The notes under the pieces are model-generated. The model was not told the origin of the DNA, ran no database searches, and saw nothing but the letters and a program-made list of their open reading frames with translations. The position numbers and the translations under genes are program-made. From Hominiventricola filiformis (GTDB lineage: Bacteria > Bacillota > Clostridia > Lachnospirales > Lachnospiraceae): DNA of 64,000 nucleotides. Position 1 is the first letter of the stretch. Each line of letters starts with the position of its first letter. The DNA is taken from the NCBI RefSeq assembly GCF_020686965.1, contig NZ_JAJEPS010000006.1, positions 124,001 to 188,000 on the forward strand. The letters run 5' to 3'. This document shows positions 1 to 8,439 of this stretch, one piece after another.

Positions 1-417
1 CTGTACCCCATAGATCTCTCTCATGGACAGTCCTGACAATTCAGAAATTGCCACTCTTCCTGCCAGAGATTCACTCATTCCTTTCATCAGTTCCAGTTTC
101 TGCGACCCGGATAAAATGAACAAGCCGCGTTCATCAGAGTCGTCTACGATTTTCTTAATCTCTTCTAATATCTCATTTTCCTTTTGGACTTCATCGATAA
201 AAAGCGGACAGGGATTGTTTAAAAAGAAAAGCTTCGGCTCTTCTCTTGCCTGCAGCCTCGTCAGCTTGTCATCAAAATTCGCCCTGTTGTATTCTGTAAA
301 CTCATGTTTGATAAGTGTTGATTTTCCAACCTGTCTTGCCCCAATAATCAGGGAACATTTGCTGGATGCAACTCTCTTCTTCAGTACGGATGTAATTGCT
401 CTTTCAATATAAGCCAT
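1..417 (-). CDS. ATP-binding protein, AAA_14/DUF4143-type ATPase (3' end outside window)
   Basis: The reading frame is open from an ATG at 415-417 (GGAGGT ribosome binding site just upstream) to the left edge: 139 codons with no stop. The visible N-terminal half has a Walker A motif (GARQVGKST, about residues 26-34), a Walker B-like LFIDEVQ, and the sensor-like segment LSGSQKLELMKGMSESLAGR. This order is typical of the archaeal/bacterial AAA_14 family with a C-terminal DUF4143 nuclease-like domain, which would lie outside the window. Function is unknown in general; some members are suspected of acting in stress or mobile-element biology. It is separated from the next gene by a terminator, so it is its own unit. 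Confidence 0.85.
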   Translation of the reverse strand, partial: MAYIERAITSVLKKRVASSKCSLIIGARQVGKSTLIKHEFTEYNRANFDDKLTRLQAREEPKLFFLNNPCPLFIDEVQKENEILEEIKKIVDDSDERGLFILSGSQKLELMKGMSESLAGRVAISELSGLSMREIYGVQ

Positions 418-481
418 AGAACACCTCCGACAAATCTAAAATACAAGTTTATTATAGTCGTGAAGGTCAAAAAAATCAATA

Positions 482-524
482 TATAAAAACGACCAATCCG
501 AAAGTTTAATTTCAGATTGGTCGT
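482..524 (-). terminator. Intrinsic terminator of the zinc-ribbon operon
   Basis: A perfect 10-bp inverted repeat (ACGACCAATC at 489-498 with GATTGGTCGT at 515-524) is followed on the minus strand by a T run at 485-489. It lies 18 bp after the stop of the last gene of the operon and so should end the roughly 14.6-kb transcript. Confidence 0.85.
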
Positions 525-542
525 GAAGAAAAATCTATGATA

Positions 543-3500
543 TCAGTTTTTCCTTTTTCTTTGTATATTAATTCCTATACTCCACATCGACAATGCTAAT
601 ATTAATAACCATCCTCCTACAAAGTTTGTATCTGATGTTTCTGCAGATTCCACAAAGTAGTTACTTTCATCTTTTGATTCAATCGTCTCAGATGTTCTTG
701 AATTTTTTACTTTTTCTTTTTCTGAACTCTTGTTATTATCTTTTTCTATAAGATTCGTTGCCGCTTTATTCACTTCTATTTTCACGACACATGCAGCCGC
801 ATTATAATTTTTACTTTCTTCCTGCGAAACAGTGATTGTTGCATCTCCTTCTCCAACAATAGATACTTTTCCATCACTTCCAACTTTCACAATTTTCTCA
901 TTATCAGATTTAAAAGTCGGCAGAGTTTCTAAATTATCAGTAGAATAAGATAAACAAAAATCTGCATCTCCTATTGATTTGCTTATGTATGTTTTTTCCA
1001 CTCTAAGATTTGAATCAGCTTTCTCTATCGAAAAATCAAGTGAAATGGAACCTGCATAATGAGAATTATCCCCAGGAATAGCGATAGTTACTGTATAATC
1101 TCCTGCATCCACAGGTCCTCTGTTGCTTTGATAAACCGTTTCTTTTCTTCCACTATAGTTTATCTGATACGTTCCTTCATAAGTACTGCTTGGATTGCCT
1201 TCATAACCCAACTGTGATTTTCTATTATATGTACACTTCTTTACAGATTCCACTCCTGATATTTTTACATATTGAAGAATATCACCAGGTATTGTTCGTC
1301 GGCTGTTTTTATATTCTGGAATACCAGAAACGGCTACTATCGAAAATGCATACAGACCAGGATCTGTAATATTTTTCGCGAAATCATAATCATTATCCGC
1401 AGCTTCCACTATTTTTAGTATCTGCCCATCTTTATATAAGTAAACAACATATTTTTCTGCATCAGAAACTTTTTCCCAATTGGCCGTAGTTCCTTCCCAA
1501 TTACATGTTGAAGGAGTCGGCAAACACTCTTCGCTGCTATCATAATCTGCTTGAACGTCATTTCCATCTGTATGAAGCATATATTCTGATGATTCTACAG
1601 GAATTCCAGCTGGTATAACACCTGTATATTCTTTTTCTTCTTCCAAAGGAATACTATAAAAATCAATATTTCTGGTTTCTGTATCTGTTATTTCAGCTAC
1701 ATAATAATCCATTAATCCGGATTCTCTTGCCACAAGTTTAATTTGATATTCCTGATCATAAGGATATATAATGGATTTCTTTCCATTACTAACCATTACG
1801 TATAACTCATCATCATTTAATTCAACCTGTTCATTTATAATAGAAAGTACTAACTGATTCTGCGCATCATATATATACACATCAACCGGACACTGAATGC
1901 TTGTATACTTATATCGATTTGTAAGTACCTTTCCATGACATTTATTGCGATTCCACATGTTTGTATATATCGTTCCAAGTTTCATCAATTCCGGCACTCT
2001 GAAAAAATGCTTATCCCCTATTTTCAAACCTTTATCGCTGGCTGACATTTTGTACATACAGTTATACAAATATTTATTGGTCATTGCAAGCATCTTATAT
2101 GCACAATCATATATTTTTGCATCTTCATATGTTTGATTCTGTATCAGTATATCCCCGTATTTTTTGCTTACATTTTCCAACGCTTCCTCGACTGTTGATA
2201 CATAATACATATTTGTATATTGATCTGCTTTTGTACTCAAATCTGTAATTTTATCCCCTATCGCATATCCTAATTTGTACGCCAAGACTACTGCTTTTAA
2301 CATACCTGGAGTACAGCCTAAAAAAATGGCAATCTCATCATAGCATGACTTCTGTATATATTTTTTTATAAAACTGTCATATGTAAAATCAATTACCGAA
2401 GAAGTAAGTTCTTCAATACAGTTCATATACAATGCTGCATCATTATTTGCCGATGCAGCATACTTATTAAGTGCTGTTGAAAATGCTGACGCCTGATATT
2501 GATTTTTACTGTTCATTTCATCTCGCACTTTATACAGGATATCATAAAATTCCGTATGCATTTTTTTTACCGTTTTAGCAGCAATATATGCCTGGGAAAC
2601 CGTTTGAAATGCTTTTATCGCATCTGCGGCATTACAAATATAAGTACTTGCTTCATTTGCAACTTCAAGGCCCTCAAATATATCAGAAAATTCTTTTTCA
2701 TATTTTTTATAAAAAGAAGGACTTGCAACAAATGAAATTAATTTTTTTACTGAATCATCCACTTCATAACCTTTTTGACTTCCTGCCAACAGGTTTTCCA
2801 GATTATTTCTAAATTCTTTACTGTCCAAGTCTCCCACATTCGTAGTTACCTGTGCAATAATATTATCCCATTCCTGTTTTTCTTCTGCACTAAATAAATC
2901 ATTCTTCTTAATATCTATACTGGCAAATTTTACAATCCAGTTATCCAATATATTGCCATAACATTCTTTGTACATTTCAAAACCCGAAAGGCCTAAATCC
3001 GTTTCAGCTGTACTTGTTTCTGACATGGACGTAATTAAATCTGCAAGATAAATATCATAATACGATACAGAAATCTTAATATTATCTGATTGAAAATCAA
3101 GAATATCAGAAACATTGGTTAAATTTTTCATCCAGTTTGCCACAGTACATAGCGCAAACTCATCTCCATTATCAAATTGCCAGTAAGCGTTTTTAAATCC
3201 TCGTGCGTTCACAAAACTGTCATACCTGTTTTGTGCAAAATCAAGATGATCTGCAACAAATTGCATTTGATTCTTTTCCTCTTCAGATATATCTTCTGAA
3301 TCAGGTTCAAGTGTTATTACATTATTTTCTGCTTCCAACACCGAAATAGAAATATTTAAATCTGATGCATTGATAATAAAATTTTTATAACCATTTTTGG
3401 AAATCACTACCTGGGCTGATGACTGATATGCTGAATACCTTCCTACTACATATCCATATTGTTCAACTACCACACCATCCAAATCATTACTATTTTCAAC

Positions 3501-5240
3501 TGTGATCTGATAATCCGTTGTAGGCTCTCCCGTTTTTCCATCAATTATAAGTAACTTGGCATACCACCGTTCGCCATCTGCATGGAGCTGCGGATATATA
3601 TATCCTTCTGTACCATGTATATACCATAAGTTATCAAAATCAAATCCTTTGAATGTGCCTGTGAGCTGCATTTCCTCCATCGTACATTCAGTTCCCGCAT
3701 TACTTCCATGACTTCCAGTACCAGTTCCAGTTTTATAGGATGTATCCAGGTAATAGCAATTCGATACTCCTGCAATAAATTCTCTGAATCCAATCAGCGC
3801 TCCTACACGATTTTCTCCCGCAGCACACGTTATTTTTCCAACATTGTAACAATATTGAATGCTTCTATTTGCATCTAAATACCCTGTAATTCCACCAACA
3901 CACTTTTCTTCACCATTAATTTCTCCCGCATTATACGAATTACTGATATAAGAACTTCCATCATAATTTTTAATAATTCCTGTAATTCCGCCCACATTTT
4001 CTTTTCCATATATTTTTCCAGTATTATAGCATCTCTCTACGGATGCGCTTCCATTTCCAAGTTTTCCAGTAATTCCTCCTACATTTGTTGAACCATTAAT
4101 GACTCCCGAATTACTGCATCCCTGATAGGTACCGCAATAATCGCCTCCGGCAATTCCACCTACACAGTCATTTCCATACACCTGTGCATTGACATGGCAG
4201 TTCCGTATTTTATTAAAAAAATGACTGCTTCCGACAAGACCGCCTACATAATTTTCTCCAGCAATATATGATTTCTCTAAATTAACATTTGAAATTTCTG
4301 CATTTTCAACACTTCCGAATAATCCAACTCCATTCTCTGTTCCATCGATAAACACTCCATAAACAGTGTGGCCTTTACCATCAAAATGACCTGTAAACTC
4401 ATACTCCATGTGTATATTGTACACTGTACTTCCCGGATCTTGCAACGTTCCTATAGGGATCCATTCATTGCATTGATCCATGTACCATTTTTCATCAGAA
4501 ACATTATTCAAATAAATATCATTTTTCAATTCATAATAGGCACTATTCCCTCGCTTATTTTTAATCTCAGATGCCAGATGTGCAAGTTCTGCACCATTAC
4601 AAATAATATAGGGATTTTCCTGTGTTCCCTCACCACTGGAAAAAGTATCCGATACCGTACCATCCCATATATTTAAATTCGATATATTTTCTGATATATT
4701 CAATATTGCATTTTCATCCAAATTTTCTTCAGTTTCTTCTAAAGAAGAGTCTTCTTCGCTTTCTAATACATTTTCTAAATTATTTTCATTTATAACATTC
4801 TCTGAAAGATTTTCGCCATAATCTTCTATTATTTCTTCAGGAACTGTATCTTCTTGATCTATTTTCTGAATCAATTCATCATTTTTGCTAATATCTGTAT
4901 CTTCTAATTTGTCATTCTCCTGTTTTTGTATCTTCTGATCTTCAGAAGTGTTTCCACCAAGATTTTCTGGTTCACTTTCTTCTGATTCAGCTTCTTTAAT
5001 TTCGTTATTATTATTCAGAGCCTCATCTTCCTGTATTTCATTTGTGACCTCTTCAGGTTTTATATTCCCATCAATTTCTTCTGATTTCTCACTATCTGTA
5101 ACAACCTGTTTCTCCACATCATGATCAGCCTCTGCATATACTGGTAATGACATCGCATTTATCATCATAGTAACCACCAGTATATGCGCAATCGTTCTTT
5201 TCATTCTTTTTCCCCACTCTGTTATCATTTCATGATCCAT
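543..5240 (-). CDS. Large GLUG/Ig-like repeat surface protein with C-terminal membrane anchor
   Basis: A 1565-residue predicted exported protein. A signal peptide (MKRTIAHILVVTMMINAMSLPVYAEA) starts at residue 13; an ATG at 5204 (residue 13), behind the purine-rich GTGGGGAAAAAG, is a plausible true start, because neither ATG has a strong ribosome binding site. Residues about 30-190 are a Glu/Asp/Asn-rich linker. About 290-500 hold at least five GLUG-type repeats (NVGGITG, CVGGIAG, YVGGLVG). A long helical region follows, then a cadherin/Ig-like pair near 1330-1520 (MBG-like, then a Big_2-like segment with VGSDGKVSIVGEGDATITV). The C-terminus is a hydrophobic helix and a basic QRKRKN tail. There is no LPXTG; the ETSDTN before the helix may be a degenerate sorting signal. 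It is the last gene of the operon and the only large one without a zinc ribbon. Role probably surface display or adhesion (inference). Confidence 0.8.
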   Translation of the reverse strand: MDHEMITEWGKRMKRTIAHILVVTMMINAMSLPVYAEADHDVEKQVVTDSEKSEEIDGNIKPEEVTNEIQEDEALNNNNEIKEAESEESEPENLGGNTSEDQKIQKQENDKLEDTDISKNDELIQKIDQEDTVPEEIIEDYGENLSENVINENNLENVLESEEDSSLEETEENLDENAILNISENISNLNIWDGTVSDTFSSGEGTQENPYIICNGAELAHLASEIKNKRGNSAYYELKNDIYLNNVSDEKWYMDQCNEWIPIGTLQDPGSTVYNIHMEYEFTGHFDGKGHTVYGVFIDGTENGVGLFGSVENAEISNVNLEKSYIAGENYVGGLVGSSHFFNKIRNCHVNAQVYGNDCVGGIAGGDYCGTYQGCSNSGVINGSTNVGGITGKLGNGSASVERCYNTGKIYGKENVGGITGIIKNYDGSSYISNSYNAGEINGEEKCVGGITGYLDANRSIQYCYNVGKITCAAGENRVGALIGFREFIAGVSNCYYLDTSYKTGTGTGSHGSNAGTECTMEEMQLTGTFKGFDFDNLWYIHGTEGYIYPQLHADGERWYAKLLIIDGKTGEPTTDYQITVENSNDLDGVVVEQYGYVVGRYSAYQSSAQVVISKNGYKNFIINASDLNISISVLEAENNVITLEPDSEDISEEEKNQMQFVADHLDFAQNRYDSFVNARGFKNAYWQFDNGDEFALCTVANWMKNLTNVSDILDFQSDNIKISVSYYDIYLADLITSMSETSTAETDLGLSGFEMYKECYGNILDNWIVKFASIDIKKNDLFSAEEKQEWDNIIAQVTTNVGDLDSKEFRNNLENLLAGSQKGYEVDDSVKKLISFVASPSFYKKYEKEFSDIFEGLEVANEASTYICNAADAIKAFQTVSQAYIAAKTVKKMHTEFYDILYKVRDEMNSKNQYQASAFSTALNKYAASANNDAALYMNCIEELTSSVIDFTYDSFIKKYIQKSCYDEIAIFLGCTPGMLKAVVLAYKLGYAIGDKITDLSTKADQYTNMYYVSTVEEALENVSKKYGDILIQNQTYEDAKIYDCAYKMLAMTNKYLYNCMYKMSASDKGLKIGDKHFFRVPELMKLGTIYTNMWNRNKCHGKVLTNRYKYTSIQCPVDVYIYDAQNQLVLSIINEQVELNDDELYVMVSNGKKSIIYPYDQEYQIKLVARESGLMDYYVAEITDTETRNIDFYSIPLEEEKEYTGVIPAGIPVESSEYMLHTDGNDVQADYDSSEECLPTPSTCNWEGTTANWEKVSDAEKYVVYLYKDGQILKIVEAADNDYDFAKNITDPGLYAFSIVAVSGIPEYKNSRRTIPGDILQYVKISGVESVKKCTYNRKSQLGYEGNPSSTYEGTYQINYSGRKETVYQSNRGPVDAGDYTVTIAIPGDNSHYAGSISLDFSIEKADSNLRVEKTYISKSIGDADFCLSYSTDNLETLPTFKSDNEKIVKVGSDGKVSIVGEGDATITVSQEESKNYNAAACVVKIEVNKAATNLIEKDNNKSSEKEKVKNSRTSETIESKDESNYFVESAETSDTNFVGGWLLILALSMWSIGINIQRKRKN

Positions 5241-5260
5241 TTACATTAAAACAATAGCAT

Positions 5261-7765
5261 TTAAGACGTTGCTTTATGATATACCTCGTCAATAATTGCA
5301 TCCGTAGCTTCTCCATCAGGCCATGAATATTGTGTTTCCTGATTTTTTTCGATTAATTTTATTCTCATTCCGTCATCCGTCGGCAAAATATCGAGAAGGA
5401 AATTTTTCCCGGAACGGTTTCCGACAACGGAATATTCTGTCTTTCCGTCTTCCAAATCAAAAATATAATCCTCATCCGATGCACTGTCTCCATAATTATG
5501 CCAAAATCCCAAATAGGCTGACTTTATCCCATTCACTTCGTATATTTCCAAACTGGATAAATATTCTCCTTTTTCATATTCATAACTTTCCAATTCATTA
5601 TAATCACCATCAGAAGTACCCTCTTCTATTGCCGGCAAATATGAATATCCATCAAACTTCTTTGTTCCATTCCAGACAATTTCCTTCACATGATCACACT
5701 GGCTGAAAGTTGTAGGCGTAATACTTTCAAGACTGTCAGGAAGTACAATCCTCTGAATCTGGCACCCTGCAAAAGCATTTTGTTCCACATTTTTTACACC
5801 TTCTGAAAGTGTAAGCGTTCCGTTTAATCCTGTGCAACCTCCAAATACGCTGTAGTCAATATATTCTATGCCTCCGGGAATGGTCAGATCTCCTGTTAAT
5901 CCTCCACATCCATGAAAAGCACCTTCTCCAATCGTATTCATGGATTCTGGTAAATGCAATTCTCCTGTCAGTCCACTGCATTCGGCAAATGCTTCTTCAC
6001 CTACGTGTACAAGTCCATCCGGTAAATGCAATTCTCCGTTTAAAGTAGGAAGATCATAAAAAGCCATATTCCCTATTGAGGTTAACTTTGACGGGAAAGA
6101 AATAGTTTCAATCTTGGTATTAATAAAAGCTCTATCTCCAATCTTGGTTACCGTGTCAGCTAATGTAACTTTTGTAACATTTGACAAACCAGCAAAACTT
6201 TCATTTCCAATAGAAGCAATGCCCTGATCTACTATAACTGAGGTTATATGGTTTCGTTGCTGTTTCCAAGGCTGGTTATCCTGTGATGAAAAATCTGCCA
6301 TTGCCCCATTTCCTGATATTGTCAGAACACCATCTGTCAAAGTCCATGAAACGCTTTCTGGATCTGAATCATCTCCACAATAACCACTCACAGAATCAGG
6401 ATCAATATTGCCTGATAATGTAAATTGTTGTATTTCAAACTTTGATGGATGCTCCTCTACTTTTAACGGATAAATCATATTTTTTTCCTGTTTTTCTTCA
6501 CTATTGTATTCCTGAAGCTTTTCAACTAACGTTCCATCTATCTTTGCTCTCCAGAAACCGCTTTCAGTAGAAACATAATAAATCCATTCATCATTTATAT
6601 ATAAGCTATAAACCATTTCATCCAGACCATGTTCTTCACCCGTCGCCAACACTGTCTGTTTTGTTGTATCTTCAATCGGGGTTTGAATCAGAAAATACTC
6701 GTCATACAATTCATTATATTGCAGGTAATATATGTAAGAATCTGACATATTAAAAACATTATCCCCCGAAACCAATGCAAAATATTTGGGATTATTATCC
6801 GTGCCATCAAATTTTACTCGCCCTATATAATCTGTTTTTCCATTATCATTAAATGATCCCTTTTCGTTCCAACTATCGTCAGTGAAATAATAGTAAATAT
6901 ACCCATCTGCAACACTGCAGCGTTGATCCCTATATTTGGCTCCTTCCAAAACACAAACTGCTTTTCCTGATGAAATATCTAATGTCCAAATAGAATTATC
7001 ACCGCCAAACATAACGATGGTATCTGCATAAATTCCAAATTTCCTTATCTCAGCTTCGTCGAAAACCACCTCTTCCTTATCTGTGCTAAACCAATTAATT
7101 CCATTCTCTATAGAAACAGATTGCGCCGTTATATTCTTATACATGCACCGATAGAGTGTTCCATCATACACAAAATATAAACTATTGTCATAAGGCAAAA
7201 TTTCTGATGCAACATTGTAATGATAATCTGAAACTTTGTATTCCATCTCCCATACATTTACATTGTTATCCTTGTCCAGATAACTCATTAATCCATCCGT
7301 ATTGCTGTAAAGAATATCATTAATGAAAATTCCCTGTATTCCTTCTTCCTCTATTTCATTTCCATCTCTGTCTTTCATAGCATAACGTGGCATATAGTAT
7401 ATTGAATCGTTATCTGTAAGATGATAATAATTAACATTATCCTGAAAATAAACATCTTCTCCATTACATACAAATGCCATCTGTTGAAGATAATTATTCA
7501 TCGCCGCATCATCAGTATACGAAGGATTCCAGGCACCGCTTTTCACTAACTTATCCATGGCATATCCGGCCGGATATTTTGTTTTATAATTCCAGTCTTT
7601 TAATGCGGTTCTTGCAGCAACAGCCAGAATAATAACGACCATTAAGAGCAAAATCCATTTCAAAGGTTTCTTTTTTCTTTTTGGTTTCTCCTTTAACCTG
7701 TTTCCACAATCCGGGCAGAACATAGCTCCGTCCGGAATTATCTTTCCACAATTTTCGCAAAACAT
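5261..7765 (-). CDS. Zinc-ribbon membrane protein with propeller-like and BspA-type LRR ectodomain
   Basis: An 834-residue protein. Residues 3-21 form a zinc ribbon (CENCG...CPDCG). A basic stretch (KPKRKKK) and one membrane helix (about 37-52) follow, which by the positive-inside rule puts the zinc ribbon in the cytoplasm and the rest outside. Residues about 90-440 show repeated YIYYxx...GxxWRAKIDGT-type strands as in DUF5050/beta-propeller proteins. About 480-710 are BspA-like leucine-rich repeats (LRR_5; for example TKIGDRAFINTKIETISFP). The C-terminal 110 residues are unassigned. It lies 55 bp after the previous gene, the widest gap in the operon. LRR_5 ectodomains are common in gut surface proteins; ligand unknown. 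Confidence 0.8.
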   Translation of the reverse strand: MFCENCGKIIPDGAMFCPDCGNRLKEKPKRKKKPLKWILLLMVVIILAVAARTALKDWNYKTKYPAGYAMDKLVKSGAWNPSYTDDAAMNNYLQQMAFVCNGEDVYFQDNVNYYHLTDNDSIYYMPRYAMKDRDGNEIEEEGIQGIFINDILYSNTDGLMSYLDKDNNVNVWEMEYKVSDYHYNVASEILPYDNSLYFVYDGTLYRCMYKNITAQSVSIENGINWFSTDKEEVVFDEAEIRKFGIYADTIVMFGGDNSIWTLDISSGKAVCVLEGAKYRDQRCSVADGYIYYYFTDDSWNEKGSFNDNGKTDYIGRVKFDGTDNNPKYFALVSGDNVFNMSDSYIYYLQYNELYDEYFLIQTPIEDTTKQTVLATGEEHGLDEMVYSLYINDEWIYYVSTESGFWRAKIDGTLVEKLQEYNSEEKQEKNMIYPLKVEEHPSKFEIQQFTLSGNIDPDSVSGYCGDDSDPESVSWTLTDGVLTISGNGAMADFSSQDNQPWKQQRNHITSVIVDQGIASIGNESFAGLSNVTKVTLADTVTKIGDRAFINTKIETISFPSKLTSIGNMAFYDLPTLNGELHLPDGLVHVGEEAFAECSGLTGELHLPESMNTIGEGAFHGCGGLTGDLTIPGGIEYIDYSVFGGCTGLNGTLTLSEGVKNVEQNAFAGCQIQRIVLPDSLESITPTTFSQCDHVKEIVWNGTKKFDGYSYLPAIEEGTSDGDYNELESYEYEKGEYLSSLEIYEVNGIKSAYLGFWHNYGDSASDEDYIFDLEDGKTEYSVVGNRSGKNFLLDILPTDDGMRIKLIEKNQETQYSWPDGEATDAIIDEVYHKATS

Positions 7766-7820
7766 CTTTTATATATTTGCTCCTTAATATGAATATCAAT
7801 AACTTTAAATTACAGTTACA

Positions 7821-8438
7821 TTATTCAAAGTAAAATAATTTCCAGTGTTTTCCTTCTTTTGTTATACATACTGTAATATTTTGCTCATTGGATTCATCAC
7901 CCTTCTTTGCAGTAACTGTGACCTCAGCTTCCATAATTTTTTCAATTGAATCGACATCAAAATCCGGGACAGACGATTTTATTCCATCCATAAGTTTACT
8001 TACTTTTCTTGGCGACATATCATAGATCTCATTGATTTCATAGGATAAAGAATAATTGTTTCCTACATAGGTTTCAAAAGAATCCATTGTATCTCCAATT
8101 GAATCTTTAAAGCTTTCTTCCGCTGCGTTTTCTGCATCAAAGTAATAATATACATCACTGGACATAGCTACCAGCGCATCAATATCATACTTTTCATAAG
8201 CAGACATCACTTTTCGTAAAAATCCACGATATCCGGTGTATTGAGGGATTATTTTCACCGCACCTAAAACTCCAATAATAAACAGTAAAACTAATATCAG
8301 TAAACCTGTTCTTTTTTTTGACTTCGTTTTTTCTGAATGATGATTCACATTCTGACCACCCCAGGGGGTTCCACATTGATCACATACTCGCGCATCATCA
8401 TCAAGTTTATTGCCACAATTACCACAATATTTTGCCAT
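7821..8438 (-). CDS. Zinc-ribbon single-pass membrane protein
   Basis: A 205-residue protein with an N-terminal zinc ribbon (CGNCG at 5-9, CDQCG at 19-23), a basic segment (KTKSKKRT) and one membrane helix (about 44-62), then an extracytoplasmic domain of about 140 residues. That domain looks like a small SnoaL/DUF4878-type cone: a helix (YRGFLRKVMSAYEKYDIDALVAM) followed by strands ending in KEGKHWKLFYFE. This assignment is tentative. It begins 1 bp after the subtilase gene stop, so the two are probably translationally coupled. Confidence 0.75.
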   Translation of the reverse strand: MAKYCGNCGNKLDDDARVCDQCGTPWGGQNVNHHSEKTKSKKRTGLLILVLLFIIGVLGAVKIIPQYTGYRGFLRKVMSAYEKYDIDALVAMSSDVYYYFDAENAAEESFKDSIGDTMDSFETYVGNNYSLSYEINEIYDMSPRKVSKLMDGIKSSVPDFDVDSIEKIMEAEVTVTAKKGDESNEQNITVCITKEGKHWKLFYFE

Positions 8439-8439
8439 T

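Noticed and set aside
543..700. Sortase LPXTG anchor in the giant surface protein
   Set aside because: No LPXTG or close variant is present before the C-terminal helix; only a vague ETSDTN.
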